Of a stretch of DNA of 64,000 bases, positions 1 through 12,722 are shown piece after piece. A program made the position numbers and the translations under genes. The first letter of the stretch is position 1, and each line of letters starts with the position of its first letter. The notes beneath the pieces were generated by a model, which searched no databases, was not told where the DNA came from, and was given only the letters and a program-made list of their open reading frames with translations. Source of the DNA: Paguma larvata (taxonomy: Eukaryota > Chordata > Mammalia > Carnivora > Viverridae); contig CM057826.1 of assembly GCA_030068075.1 (NCBI GenBank), positions 71,521,312-71,585,311 on the forward strand, in the 5' to 3' direction.

Positions 1-111
1 TTCTGCAAGAATATTAATTTTCTTTTCTAAATTGACCACCTTCTCTGTCTCAACTAGAAAGTGAAAAACTCAAGTATGAGCTAGATTAGCCCCAGACTCC
101 CTGATAATTTC

Positions 112-175
112 CTTTTTTTTTTTCTTTAATTTTCAAGTTAGTTAACATACAATGTAGTCTTGGCTTCAGGAGTCA
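112..175 (-). repeat. L1 3'-end fragment, very short insertion
   Basis: A T-rich run followed by AGTTAGTTAACATACAATG matches the reverse complement of a carnivore L1 3' end, as I know that sequence. The same 11-base word CTGATAATTTC lies immediately before (101-111) and after (176-186). That makes this a complete, severely 5'-truncated L1 insertion of about 64 bp with its target-site duplication. Related L1 tails occur at 24,088 and 49,510. The family name rests on memory; the duplication is seen directly. Confidence 0.7.
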
Positions 176-427
176 CTGATAATTTCTAACATTTATACAT
201 AAGTCCATGCTATTCAACGATTGTTATCTTATCACTCCAAGGATTCTTTATAATGATTTACCTGTAATAAAAATTTGCTGAGGTTTAAGTAGAGATATTC
301 CTACTACTAAATTTCTAGGGCTATGATCTGGATGTGTACCTAGACAACCAACTTTCAAGAATCTGATTTCTACATACGTAGCAACACAGAGAACCATGTG
401 ACCAGATATTCCCTTGACTCAGCTCTT

Positions 428-659
428 GGGGAGCACCTGGATGACTCACTGTCCAAATCTTGGTTTCAGCTCAGGTCATGATCTCACAGTTCGTGAGTTC
501 AAGCCACATGTTGGGCTCTGAGCTCGAAGCACAAGGATTCCTTAGGGTTCTCTCTCTCCTGCTCTCTCTGCCCCTCCCCTGCTCATGCTCGCTCTCTCTC
601 TCTCGCTCGCTCTCTCTCTCTCTCTCTCTCCCCCTCTCTAAATAAATATTTTTTAAAAA
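428..659 (+). repeat. Can-SINE (tRNA-derived carnivore SINE)
   Basis: The head is a degraded GGGAGCACCTGGATGACTCA, followed by GCTCAGGTCATGATCTCACA, a long TC tract (about 550-632) and an A-rich tail with AAATAAAT. The word ACTCAGCTCTT flanks the element at 417-427 and 660-670 as a target-site duplication. Short open frames across this element come from the TC tract and are not genes. Confidence 0.93.
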
Positions 660-662
660 ACT

Positions 663-1207
663 CAGCTCTTATGAAGTATGGTCACCTAAAAGATCGGAAT
701 ATGGTGATTTTTAGAACTTCCTGTGGTTCTAAGATCCTAACGGTGAAAAAAGGAGGAACGCTATGAGCTTCGGGGCTCCACTAAGTACATGACATACAAT
801 TACAGAGACATCTCCACCAACTTAACATCTCCTCTAAAGGTTCACTTCAAAAGTGTATTTTATTCTGAAAAGCTAACATGAAATCAGCAAAGAGATTATT
901 TCTAAAGTAGTTCCTTCAGATACAGCCTCAATACTGAATGCCCGATAATCAATAATTTTTATCTCCTCTCACTCATAATAGAAAATATAATTCTCCATTT
1001 TTTCTAAGGTCATCACAAAACAAACAAACAAAAGATGTTATATTGGGGGGACATTTTTTATCTCATCTAATTGTCTAATACCATGCAATGAAAATTTATG
1101 AAAACAATGCTCTGAAAGAGACACCTCATCTGTTCCTTTTGTCAATCAATCTACTGATATTTAAAGTTCACTTTAAGTTAGCTACTTTGTTTAAGTTGGA
1201 TTTATTT
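663..1207. other. Unassigned intergenic sequence
   Basis: AT-rich sequence with no coding frame of note, no splice-site pairs I would trust and no repeat I recognise. Confidence 0.6.
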
Positions 1208-1228
1208 CTTAAAAATTGCAAAGGATGA

Positions 1229-1474
1229 GGGGCGTCTGGGTGGCTCAGTGTGTTAAGTATCCAACTCTTGATTTTGGCTCAGGTCGTGATCCCGGGCTCA
1301 TGGAATCAAGCCCCATCTCCAACTCCGCCACCCTGAGCATGGAGCCTCTGCTGGAGAGTCTCTCTCTCTCTCTCTCTCTCTCTCCCCCCTTCTCTGCCCC
1401 ATCCCTCCCCTGCTCACTCACGCACACTCTTTCTCTCTCTCTACAAAAAAAAAAAAAAAAAAAAAAAAACAGAA
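1229..1474 (+). repeat. Can-SINE with long target-site duplication
   Basis: Head GGGGCGTCTGGGTGGCTCAG, then GGCTCAGGTCGTGATCCC, a TC microsatellite and an A tract of about 26 bases (1,444-1,469). A direct repeat of about 21 bases containing GCAAAGGATGA flanks it (1,208-1,228 and 1,475-1,496), with minor differences between copies. The long A tail and well-preserved duplication indicate a fairly recent insertion. Confidence 0.95.
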
Positions 1475-1496
1475 CTTAAAAAACTGCAAAGGATGA

Positions 1497-2540
1497 AATA
1501 ATCCCTTAAAGTCAACCTACAGTATGTTCCACAAAATTACACAATCTAAAACAGAAAATACTTTTAAGGCCCAAATTAGCAAGTAGAAACTTTGTATGTT
1601 TGTCTTTAGAAGACATTTTATCATATTTTTGTCTTTCTTTGTCAAATTATCCCAAAGCCTCTTACTCTAAGAATTCATTTCCTATCCCCTAAAGTTAAAA
1701 GTCCATCTTTACACACAAAGTATATAAAACTATTCTAATATAGTATTGATGACTTTAAAAACCCTAGATTCGGTTGTTTCAATAGCAGCGACTATAATTA
1801 TATCTCCTTTTTAACACCGCTTTGCTGATTTGATCCTATTTAAGCTTTCAAGAACCAACATAGTGACAACTTGTTCATTCAGAGGAAATCAAGAAAAGTA
1901 GGATTACACTCAGATGAGCATACACTCATGTCATGTTCCACGAAATGCTCTGGAAGCTTTGAATGTCTTCTAAAATGTTAAATATTTCATGGTCACAAAG
2001 GTATATTTCTGTGTCATTCTAGGAATTGAGATTGTTCATTTCTACAATGTCTGTGCACCCTCTTATGGTCATTTTAGGATTTGCCTTATTGGGAGATTCA
2101 ATTTATTCAAGGCTATTCAAAGGTTTCATCTTGTAAATTTGAATTTTTATTAGAATAATGACATTTACACACTTCACACCTTTAAATCTGTGGTTTCATA
2201 ATCCCAAATATTAATTGAAGCTCACACTTCTTCACAGTGTTGAGAAAACCAAAGTAGATAGAGTTGAGGTTACTAGGATAATAATTAGGAAACACTCCAT
2301 ACTTTCCAATTATGTCTGACATATTAAGAAGCTAATAAGAATTTTTAGATTCTGCCTACTATTCAACAGTAAGGCCACCTTTAGGTATCACAGTTCTTAT
2401 TTTCCAATACTGATATGACAAAATCAACTTAGAATTTGCTTGGGCCTGTTTATACAAAATGTGAAAATGACTTCTAACTTCGGACAGTGGCCTAAAAAAA
2501 AAAACAGCATAAATGTAGCTGTTTTTCATTAAACAGTAGC
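1497..2540. other. Unassigned intergenic sequence
   Basis: AT-rich, with no recognisable gene or repeat. All reading frames are short. Confidence 0.55.
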
Positions 2541-2552
2541 AACAGCAAGATT

Positions 2553-2612
2553 AAACACACACACACACACATACTTTATATTTTATTACACACACGCACA
2601 CACACACACACT
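2553..2612. repeat. Compound (CA)n microsatellite
   Basis: Two CA-repeat blocks (about 2,555-2,570 and 2,589-2,611) are separated by an ATACTTTATATTTTATTA spacer. ACTTTATATTTTA recurs after the second block, so the unit looks like an internal duplication of repeat plus flank. Confidence 0.9.
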
Positions 2613-2676
2613 TTATATTTTAATTGACTCATATGTTGTCTCAGAAACATTAAATCCCTTTAAAGCTACAGATCTT

Positions 2677-2872
2677 GGGGCACCTGGGTGGCTAGTCAGT
2701 TAAGTATCCGACTTTGGCTCAGGTCATGATTTTGTGGTTCATGAATTCAAGCCCCGCGTCGGGCTCTGTGCTGACAGCTCAGAGCCTGGACCCTGCTTTA
2801 GATTCTGTGTCTTCCTTTCTCTCTGCTCATGCTCTGTTTTTCTCTCTCTCCCAAAAATAAACATTAAAAAAG
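2677..2872 (+). repeat. Can-SINE, feliform type
   Basis: Head GGGGCACCTGGGTGGCTAGT, then GGCTCAGGTCATGATTTTGT, GTGCTGACAGCTCAGAGCCT, a pyrimidine-rich segment and a CCAAAAATAAACATTAAAAA tail. The duplication TACAGATCTT (2,667-2,676) / TACATATCTT (2,873-2,882) flanks it. This copy shows the GTGCTGACAGCTCAGAGCC block diagnostic of the feline-type subfamily. Confidence 0.94.
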
Positions 2873-2882
2873 TACATATCTT

Positions 2883-4439
2883 TAAAAAAATAGGTCAATT
2901 ATTACCCTTCTATTATCTTTCATTTGATCCCCATAAAAAAAAAAGACTGCTTATTTCTTTCCTGACCAAAAATCTCCTTCTTTGTTTTACTTACAGTTTC
3001 ATGTTCAGAAAACATGCAGGAAAATGTGAAAAGTTTTAATGATAAGCTTTATTTCTGAGTCCACGCTGCTGCTAGTGATAAGGACATCTGCTTTGTGGTA
3101 AAGAGAAGTAACTGTTCAGACTCTACAGACGGCATGAGAACTACTGGCCAAAGTATCTATGGGGAGAATTGTTGCATTTCCAGATACTTTTTCTTACCGG
3201 GGTGACTGTCTCACACTGTAAGATATTTTTAACTTGAAGAGAAGGGTAATTTGAACACTGTATGGTTTTAAATGCCTAACTTCTATTATACTCATATTTT
3301 TGTCAGAAAAGTACTTCAGAACCAATACATATATCTAAATCATTAACTTTGTTTTCAAAACACAACTTCTATTACTAAGGGCACAAAAGTGCACTAACCA
3401 ACAGCGCAAGAGATCCCATAACTGAATAACATTTAAGGAGACAGAAAACACAGTTTCATCAAGCTAAAGTCAGGCACTATATAGAATGATGCTCCAAATA
3501 CATAAGCTTTTGTTTATTCTCAAATTACAAATGAAATTTAAAAATAAAATTTTGGGTGGTCCATCTGAAAAATGGAATTATTTGTCACAGTAGATAAGAG
3601 CACTTAACGAAGATCAACAATGTCAGGAAGGTTATCAGTTCATAGGCTTCCTTACATGATTCAGTGTGTCAGACGTGCTCACTTCAGAACATCAGTTTAT
3701 TGCCAGTTCCATAAAAGTTCTTTATAATTATACTTTCAAAAGACCTAAAATCCTACAAGTCATCTCTCCTACAATACAGGCACGTACATTGTCTAAAATA
3801 CCTTGTTCATTGTTCATAAACACTGAAAATCTGATATGAAGTTGCTGAGTGAGCACTACCAGTACACCTCTGAGTGGATGCATTCCTTCACAATAATAAT
3901 CATTGACAACTGGAAACTACTTTATGTGTATCTTTTTAAAAAAAGTGAATACGTTTTGCCAATGAGCATTGAAACACTGGTGTTCAAATGTATCCTGTCC
4001 GACAAAAGTATGATGTGTCCTACTAAAGTCTGATAACTTACTTGTGCTTACAAAGATACAAAACAACTAAATCTACTGGCCCCAACAACCATTTAGGAAA
4101 CCAGTAATGAGGGTTGTTTGAAAGCACAGTATCCCAGGAGTCCTAAACTATGCAGCATAAAATTCCAGGCCCTTAAAATCAGTCACAGGACACTAGTTTT
4201 CATTTCTTCAGCACTCTACCTTTTCACATCCCAGTGATTACACATTTACCTCCCTCTATCTGAAATAATCTCCTCCCTTATTGTAATACATCATTATATA
4301 TTGGAACTTATCACATGGTAATATGATGGTTTGAATGCCTCTCTCTCCCAATAGCCCACCATATAAAATTTCTTTGAAAGCAGGAACTAAACTGATTTAT
4401 TTTTATATTTCCCAGTATCTGAAAACTACTAGGTAATGA
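2883..4439. other. Unassigned intergenic sequence
   Basis: Single-copy-looking AT-rich DNA. Open frames are short (under about 70 codons) and lack splice context. No RNA gene seen. Confidence 0.5.
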
Positions 4440-4665
4440 AGCAACCTAATGTTTTTGGAGTCCAAAATGGAGTTCATAATGATGAAGACCTGTGTTTTGA
4501 TCCTAGGTGCACTTAACTTTCCATTTTCCTTATATGTAAATGATTAGATATTTTATTCCTTGCAGGATTGTTGAGAAACTGAAAGGCACCCATAAAGCAA
4601 CTAACCCAGTGCCTGGCACATAGAAGGCACTGTTCTATGTGCTCAATAAATGTGAGTTGAATTGT
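4440..4665 (+). repeat. MIR relic
   Basis: The order of motifs fits an old tRNA-derived MIR in sense orientation: CTTAACTTTCCATTTTCCTT (the usual CTCAGTTTCCTCAT block), GCAGGATTGTTGAG, then CAGTGCCTGGCACATAGAAG and GCTCAATAAATG. The 5' part is strongly diverged, so the left edge is approximate. Confidence 0.8.
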
Positions 4666-7600
4666 TCTTTCCCTACAGCTCTTTCCATGTATATATTAAC
4701 TCAAAATCTCTCCAGATTTTCTAAAATCTAAACCACTGTCTTGTTCCTTCTTATATTTTGTCATATACCATAACTTAAACATAATCATAGCTATAAAAAT
4801 AAAGCATTTTACTGTATTTGGGCAATTTAGGCATTTGAAAGTAGTAAGTTCAATTTTTTCCAGGCATAAAATATCCCAAGAAACAGGAACTAAAGTTCAG
4901 GGCATTCAGCTTTATTTTCTCTTCTATTTCTCAACAAAAGAGAAAAAAATGCTTCAATATTTATAAGACTAAGAATAATGGATGTGCATAATTTTGCTTT
5001 AACATACATTTCTGCCTTTTAAACCCAGTTTAAACTCAGTGAAAGGCCAAGAACATGGACTTAATTATGCAGTAAAAAAAAGATGCTTTAACTGCAGTGC
5101 ACATTCAATAGACAAAAATCCAAAGAAAGCAATCCTGCCTGAAACGTTTACAAATCAATTCATTATATTGATTTGGAATGAGTTGTGCTGTAATTTAAAG
5201 CATAGATTACTGCAGGCCAAACTTGATAAAGTTCTTTTTTTTAAGGTACTTCACTTGGCTATGGACCTGACCTGAGAAGTTTCAAGAAACAGTGATTTGC
5301 CTAACTTAAAAAAAAAAAAAAAAGCTACTGTGTACAAAAGCTAGGTTTTAAGGGGTAATGATTAAGAAATGAATCATAATTAAATTTCAAAAATTTAGAA
5401 AATTGTGTCTAACTAATAACTTCAATAAGACACTAATATTTGAGAAGAAGCAATGTGTTTCTAACTCAAAACGACTCATCCCACATACAATGTATAGAAT
5501 GCTTCCATCTTACTTCTCAGTTTCAATGTAGTTCTAGAAGAAAAATTTAAGATTTGTTTGTTTTGTTTCTTCTTCATGGAAAAAGCTCTTCCTTGGGGAA
5601 CAGTGATTATGCCTAAGAGTCCTTTTATCCCAGTCAAATCTCCTGATGACTCAGTGTTTTGTTTTAATGCAACTTAAATATTTTGCCATTTCTTTTCACA
5701 TCATTCTTAAAAAGTGAGGATAATAATAGCTATCACTATATAGGGTACTTCTCAAAAAGCACCGAAACTAGGGTTCAGAAAAGCTCCTCTTATTTTAATT
5801 ACACATCAAGCATGAAGTCAATGAGTTAATTAAGTGGCTAACTATGTGCTTCCCTGAGGAAAAAGAATATTTGTTAAAAATCATTTTTTTCATAATAAAA
5901 TACAGGATCTAATGAATGATGCTGTACCCCTATTCCCCTGTCCCTGGGGCAGGGTGGGAGGGGGGCATAGCAGGAATCCAGAGAATGAAAGTTTAAGTAA
6001 AATAATAATGTTCAGCTGAGTCATTTCAGAGATGCAAGAATAAATATAACAAGGTCTTTCCATAACATTAAATCTCCTTCAATGATATTTCTCTTGGGCC
6101 TCAGTTTTTCCATCTAAGCAATACCCTGATTTCCCAATTCTCCTGTAGTTTTAAGTGTTGTGAGTTCTTCATAAAGTAAATTAGGCCAAAAACAGAAATC
6201 AACTAATCTGCTATGAGTTAATGTCTAGATGACACATGGATATACAAAAATATGAATGTGTAAATATGCAATATATAAGTTAATTGAACACATGTATAGA
6301 TCTATTAAAAAACAAGAAAAAAATTAAGTTTTTGATACATCATCTTCAAAAGTCTTCATCATCTGTAGTAAAATGACACAAAAAAACATGAAAAACCAAA
6401 TAGAACACCTCAATGGAAACAAATCATTTTACTTTTTAGGTTTCTCATCTTTAAAATGAAAGCAGACAAACACAGCAAAATTATAGTCTATGAAACAAAT
6501 TAGAACTAAGGAGGAAATTTTCAATTATTTCCGCAAATACCCAAAGCAGTTTAAGTTTTCTAAAATTTGCTACCTTGTTCAACTACAGTATTTTAGCTAT
6601 AAAAGCTTTCCTGAAGCTTGCCACAAATTTTCAAAATGACCACCTTTTCATCCATAGAAATAAATGATTTTGCTATGACATTTTTCCTAGAAATTTTAAC
6701 AGGATTCAAACTACCTAATCTTTTTAATTGTAACTATTTAGGTTTTTTTCTCCTCCTTATAGGATAAGGAAAAAATAAGCTGGTTTTTGTCGATTATTTG
6801 ATCAAACTTCAGTCTCTAAAACAGTATTTTTAATACATTTACAATATTCAATTGGTTGGGAAAATAATTCTTGAAATAAAACTAATTAGTGATAAATGTA
6901 GGTATCTATTTAAAGATTCCTTACTAATTGTATTACTCGTGTAGAGTTGAAAGATACACTCCTTTCCAAGCTGATTATATACCAAAAGTCACAACCTTTG
7001 GTAGCACTGCCACCTGCTGTTGACTCTAAATCATTTTCCAGCATAGATTAGAAATAAAGCTAGAATAGCATGAGCAAATCAGTCGGGAAAACAAACATTA
7101 ACCCAGACTTTAGACACAATTTATGTAAAAACCACTGATAAATCTTCTTCTGACAACAGATAAAGTTCTATCTATATTGTAATAAGCCTCTTACTATACA
7201 AGAGGAGCAAAACAGGTAACTGTAAAGGCCCCTGAGCCTTTTTGGTTTTTAACGCTTGTTTGAGATATAGTTTTACAAGAGCATTATTTCTTTGACAAAA
7301 AAGAGAGGGATGCAGCACCCCAAAAATGAAAGTAATAAAGTTCTTTCAGGAGGAATTACATGATTTCCTTTTAATTGAGTAAGCCATGCCTAATAAATAA
7401 GGGAAGATATAAGCACACATGTAGGGAGATATGGGCAAATGTGCCAAAAGCGGTGAATCCAACTAAAGGATACTTGGGAAAGCATTTTTGATCCTTTCAA
7501 CTTTGCTTAAGTTTACAAAATTTCTAAATAAAAAGTTGAAGAAAAAACTAAAAATGCACTGATATTTTTAATCTACTTTACCAGTGCAGATCATAGAATT

Positions 7601-8639
7601 TAAGGGAACACTGATATTATAATAGACAAACTTAATATGTATTTTAAAGTCCGAGAAAGGTTGAAATACCTTTTTTTTTTTAATATCTAGGCTTTCTTGG
7701 TTCCTCCCCCAATTCTAGAGAAACATGATTTACAGCTGCCATAGGTCTTATGGGAGATGGCTAGTCATGAAGCCGGAGCAGTGACCCACACTGCCTCTCG
7801 GGGAAGGCAGGAACAAAGTGTATAAAAGAACATGAGTATACCCAGTACTTCTCTCTTTTACAATTTAACAGCTTCAAAACTGAACTATTAGTTGCCTTGA
7901 AAGCTTTACCAGTATGCTTCCTTTTCCCTGTCTTTCAAACAGCAAAACCCATAACTGAGAACTTTCTTGAAAGCAAATTCATGAGGATTTTATTATTATG
8001 AAAAAGAAAAAAATTCATTTTAAAGCTGCTTTTTTTTTAACCAAGAAACTTAACATTTGCAAAGAAGACAACTTTTGGGTTGTCTGTACAACTCCCTTTC
8101 TGTGGATTTTTCCTCCCAGCTCCCCTATAATCGATATTTAAATTCCATGACTCTACCCAGTCATAACCTACCAGCCAGTGCTTCTCTCTTCCGGGAGTTC
8201 AGAATCAGAATTCAGAAAGGATAGTTCAGTCTCTGATGTTTTTTGAAGTGGTGACAGGTAAACTCAAGAGCTATGGGATTGTCATTGAGTACAAAATGCA
8301 TGGAAAAGCAGAGAGAAATGTCCATTTGCACAGAAAAATAAGGAAAGACATGTACAGAAAAAAAGAAGACACAGAGAGAAGGAGGGATGTCTTACAGCTT
8401 TCCAGTCCCACTTGAGCCCAGCAGTACTTCCTGCCCATAGGCTCCCTGACATTCCCTTGTATTCATATAAACCCCTTCACCTCCCTTGTACTCACCCTGG
8501 CTCACAGTGGGATTCTGTTTCTTAAAGACAAAAGCCTTGATTCCAACAATTTATTGACAAAAAAGACACAAGGAAATTTTTGATACAATAACAAAAAAAA
8601 TTAGAGCCCTATTCAATAATAAAAAAATGAAAGATGTAG
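4666..8639. other. Unassigned intergenic sequence
   Basis: About 4 kb of AT-rich DNA without recognised genes. It holds short poly-A runs (for example near 5,310) and a G-rich patch at 5,945-5,970. One 78-codon open frame (5,039-5,275) has no splice context or family resemblance and is not called. Diverged old repeats could well be hidden here. Confidence 0.5.
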
Positions 8640-9160
8640 ATATTGTCTATGAAATACAATTTTAGAGATAAGCAACCTCCACAGAAAACTGCAATATTTA
8701 TCCTCACAGAGTTCCTACCTAGGAATTACAGTGGTGACTGGCAGAATGCATTGTTTGTACAAAATATTCATTTCTCCACCTTATTAGGTAAGGGCAATTC
8801 TCCTTGGAAAAGAAATATATTTCCCACCGCTACAATCTCAGGTTTGGCTACATGATTGGCTTTGGCCAATCCAAAGTAAACCCCGGTGACTGTGTCACTG
8901 CCAGGCAGGAATCTGAATGGCATCTTGCAGTTCCACAGACGTTTTCCTTTCTCTCTGACAAACAGAGGAAAACAGTGGCGAGGCTGTGTTACAATAATGT
9001 AAGGATATGTTACATGTCAACCTGCAAAAGGCTAGGCATGAACAAGAAACAAACCTACATTGTTAAAAGTCATGGAAATTTTAGAGTTGATTGCTACCAT
9101 GGTATACCAGGCAAAAGCAGACTGCTACAAGTCTCAAATAGATACGACAAATAAAGACAA
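8640..9160 (+). repeat. Possible ancient interspersed element
   Basis: The segment around 8,850-9,150 contains ATTGGCTTTGGCCAATCC, a spaced run of CTGTGTTACA and ATGTTACATG words, and an end reading TGTTAAAAGTCATGGAAATTTTAG. This resembles the TTGGCCAATG... TAAGCCACTGAAATTTTGG layout of an old mammalian repeat whose name I cannot give with certainty. A 116-codon frame over it (8,804-9,154) is probably incidental. Confidence 0.35.
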
Positions 9161-9661
9161 TGGGTAAGAAGGTAAATACTTCGTCTGGAAGTTCATTTAA
9201 ATATTGCCAATAAGCTTATATTTTAAATAAGCACTTTTAGTTTTCAAGCTATTCGACTGTTGATGATTTTAAGGATCTTCACAGATAATGCTTACCAAAG
9301 GAAAAATGTATTACTTCTTCCATGTTTCTAAGAACTGTCCACAGATTTATGAAAAAGACATGCTTCTTAAAGTATATTTCAAAGATATTCTAATTTTAGT
9401 GTCTGTACTTTTCCAAAACCTGTGAGTATAATGAGGCTTTTCAAAACAATATATCAATTGAGAAAAAGTTCTGAACAAATTTTATATTTTCCTTCTACCT
9501 TATGAAAACAACCTGATACCAAAGGTTCTTATTCTTCCAAATAGTACAAACCAAAAAAACTATTAATACTATTCCAACTTTCTTAGTCATTTTATAACAC
9601 CAACGGCCTTAAACTATAATCCAGATACTAATTTTACTTTTGTCAAAGTATCTCTTTCCGA

Positions 9662-9787
9662 GGGCCACCTGGGTGGCTCAGTCGGTTAAATGTCTTACTC
9701 TTGATTTAAGTTCAGATCATGATCTCTCAGTTCATGAGTTTGAGCCCTGTATCCAGCTCTGTGCTGCCAGCATGGAGCCTGCTTGGG

Positions 9788-9835
<48 letters not shown>

Positions 9836-9866
9836 TGCTCCTCCCTCTCTAATAAAAAAAGGAAAA
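9662..9866 (+). repeat. Can-SINE with perfect TC microsatellite
   Basis: Head GGCCACCTGGGTGGCTCAGT, a diverged body, GCATGGAGCCTGCTTGGGAT, an uninterrupted (TC)n of about 40 bases (9,790-9,829) and the tail TAATAAAAAAAGG. Duplication AAGTATCTCTTTCCGA (9,646-9,661) / AAGTACCTCTTTCTGA (9,867-9,882). Confidence 0.95.
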
Positions 9867-9949
9867 AAGTACCTCTTTCTGAAAACAATGTTACACTAGG
9901 AGTTTTGACAACTGGAAATAATTATCAAATAAATATAAGATAAAATATG

Positions 9950-10085
9950 AGGCTAATTCTACATGTTCTGCCACTAAGATTAGCTGTGTGACTTGAGGGA
10001 AGTCATTCAACCTCTATGAGTCATTAGAGAAGCTTAGACAAATGAGAATAATAATCTATATGTACTACATATTATAGGAACCAAA
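9950..10085 (+). repeat. MIR relic
   Basis: AGCTGTGTGACTTGAGGGAA, GTCATTCAACCTCTATGAGT and GAGAATAATAATCTATATGT follow the MIR order (GCTGTGTGACCTTGGGCAAG, TTAACCTCTCTG, GGGGATAATAATAG). Sense orientation, approximate borders. Confidence 0.82.
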
Positions 10086-10454
10086 TGCTATAACTCCTTT
10101 ACTAACATAAAAAATAAAAGGCCACATTTTCACAAAAGAAGCAGAATATATGCTTATATTTAGTTTCCATAAACCTTAGTACAAAGCTAGATTGTTGAAG
10201 AATCAAATAATGTTGGAAATTGCTTCTACTTCTATGCTAATCTCACTATTAAAACCACAATAAACTGTATTACATGAGAATTGTCTTATATAATTCTATT
10301 TTTTATTCTAGGTGGTCATTTGATAAACACTTCCATTTAAATACCAAAAAAAAAAAAAACTTTAATGATTCTAACAATAGAGATGAGGAAATAATCCCAA
10401 CATGTTTTAAATTGCATATGTTAATATTTTTCTATATTTCTATATTTCTATTTA

Positions 10455-10612
10455 CTCATTTAACCCTTATAACAAGCCTATGAGGAAGTTACCACTAATT
10501 AGTCCATTATTCATATAAGAAAACTGAGGCACAGATTTAACTAACTGTCCAAAAGTCACAGCTCATAAGTGGCATAGTCAGGTTTTGAAACCAGGCAGCC
10601 AGTATTAAAACT
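10455..10612 (-). repeat. MIR relic
   Basis: Reverse-orientation MIR: TTTAACCCTTATAACAAGCC, TATGAGGAAGTTACCA, AAAACTGAGGCACAGATTTA, AAAAGTCACAGCTCATAAGT and AACCAGGCAGCCAG match the complement of the MIR core. Confidence 0.85.
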
Positions 10613-10619
10613 CCCATTT

Positions 10620-12660
10620 CGTCCTAATACTATCATACCAATATAAGTGAAGCAAAAAGATTTTGGGGGGAAATGCAATATAGTTGGGCCAATAATAAAC
10701 ATTAGTACACATCAAGTCTGTCTTTTAAATAATCCCTTTCACTAAAATTATTGAAATTTTATATTGGTAGAAATCATGTAAATGCATCGACTACCATAAA
10801 TGTTGTTCATCTAAATCCATTACTTCCATTGCTACGATTTCTTTCTTTCATTGCTATTGCTTTTGTTGAATCGACTTTGAAAAATTCATTTTGCTTCACC
10901 AGTGGAGCTGAGAAATTTTCATCTCTGAGTTAGACTGTGTTCTTGGTAATGAAAAAGTAAAGTTGAAAGATCATGAGCAAATAAATGTATAGTAACTGTA
11001 ACACAACAAACAACAGCTAGAGCATCTAGAACGGACCTTTGATACAGCACAGTCCTCTACATAAATACATTCCAAACAGTACATAGAGCATGTATCTATC
11101 CTATCTTTTAAAGAATGAAGACACGCGGATGACCATGTAAAAAAAAACAAAGTCCCATGCAGGGGCTTAGGTTGAGATCTGAACCCTAATGACAATTTCT
11201 TGTAAGCTATTACTTTTATAAAGAAGATCTGCCATTTAAACAGAGAAATTTCAACTCTGAAATTTCATCTGTGATTTCAGAAATCATTAACTAGCTGCAA
11301 AAAATATTTTTCCAAGTTAGAATTATAGTCAAAACTTTCAAGAAAGACTCACAAGATTCACTTTAATTTAAATAACTTAAATTTGACATATTCAAATAAC
11401 TCAGAGCTTTTAAATTTAAAGAAATGAAAAAGAAAATATCCAAGTCCCAGTATGAGAAAAAGGTGACAAAAACCCATTACTTTTAGGAGAAAAGAGTCAA
11501 ACATTTCCAAGGAGACTATTTGACTCCTTAGAAAAACTAATTTGCCTAAAATGAGCCAGGATTTTATTATTGGTCCATTACGAGAAAGTAGATCTTGTGC
11601 ATTTTATTCCAATTTTTCAAATGAGAAACTCCAGACAGGTTAAATATAAAAGGGTCCCTATATTTTTACATCTAAATTTGCACAAAGGCAAGTTATCAAC
11701 AGAAGAGAAATGTGGTTATACCACTGTGTCACAGATTAATGAATACTATGGTAAGTCAAATGGATAAATACCGTTTGTGTAAATTCTCAAAACAACACTC
11801 CTTACTACTGTAAACTGCAAAGAACTAAAACAACACTTATGAAATTACTACATTTTACCTTTTAAGAAACTTGGTGAGGGATCTTTTCCCCCCCCTAGAA
11901 TATATCTGTTGCTTTTCTAACAATATCAATAAGCCCAAGAGGGCATCTACACACATTTCCAAGTTTCAATAATAGTCAACGTATTAAATAACTAATCCAG
12001 TATAATGCACCATTCCAAAGTAGAGTGTTTGGCCAATATACCTCTTCAGAGAGCTACTGTAATTGCTTCACTCCACTTTCAATGAACGATCTATAATGAA
12101 AGTTGCTTTTTTAGGCTTAACCTAGAGCTGTACCCTGTGGGAAATGATGGGTCTTTGTAAAATGTGTTACAGTTTACTAATAAGGATGCAGAAGAAGCAC
12201 AACTGATGAACCAGCAAATCTGCTCTGACTTATTTGGTCTTTGCTGCATGAATTTGAATATCATCAAAATACATTATCCTTATCCTTAACCTGCTTCCTA
12301 TGATTCACTCTATCCTCATACTCCTTTCAAAAGGAACTTTAAGCACTTGAATATTTTACATACCTGGGCTGTTCCTACAGCATTACATAGAACAGAGTAT
12401 TTTTTTTCTAAAGGACGAAAATGAAGCTTTAAATAGAAAGAAGTAACCAGGTGAATATTCAGGACCTGGACAAAAACAGAGAGCATTTACATAGCAGTAT
12501 GTGTATTTGGTACTGATATATAATCAGAATTTCTCACCTAAAAATAATGCAAAATTACCTTACCTGAATATTTACCAACTACCTATCAGGGAACCGTGGA
12601 GATGTGGCTTATGATTCTCTTTTCACCAATAACAGATTGTTTTATCTTGAACACACCTGT
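10620..12660. other. Unassigned intergenic sequence
   Basis: AT-rich, no recognised gene. AATTTTTCAAATGAGAAACT near 11,600 may be another weak antisense MIR core. Open frames (60-74 codons) have no support. Confidence 0.5.
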
Positions 12661-12663
12661 TAA

Positions 12664-12722
12664 TGCTTCCCTCCCTCCCTCTGACTCCTTTCCTACCTTC
12701 TGTCCTTCCTTCCTTCCTTTCT
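12664..12722. repeat. CCTT-rich low-complexity tract
   Basis: Runs of CCCTCCCTCCCT and CCTTCCTTCCTTCCTTT form a pyrimidine-rich simple repeat just before an old interspersed repeat. Confidence 0.85.

Noticed and set aside
460..645. Open frames over SINEs (also at 1,216, 9,640, 13,985, 20,387, 37,295, 41,284, 48,726, 52,089 and 55,460)
   Set aside because: They translate SINE heads and TC tracts (Leu-Ser repeats) and recur with every SINE copy, so they are not genes.
9640..9852. Real tRNA genes at the SINE heads
   Set aside because: The tRNA-like heads are part of dispersed SINEs, lack intact cloverleaf folding and are followed by SINE bodies.
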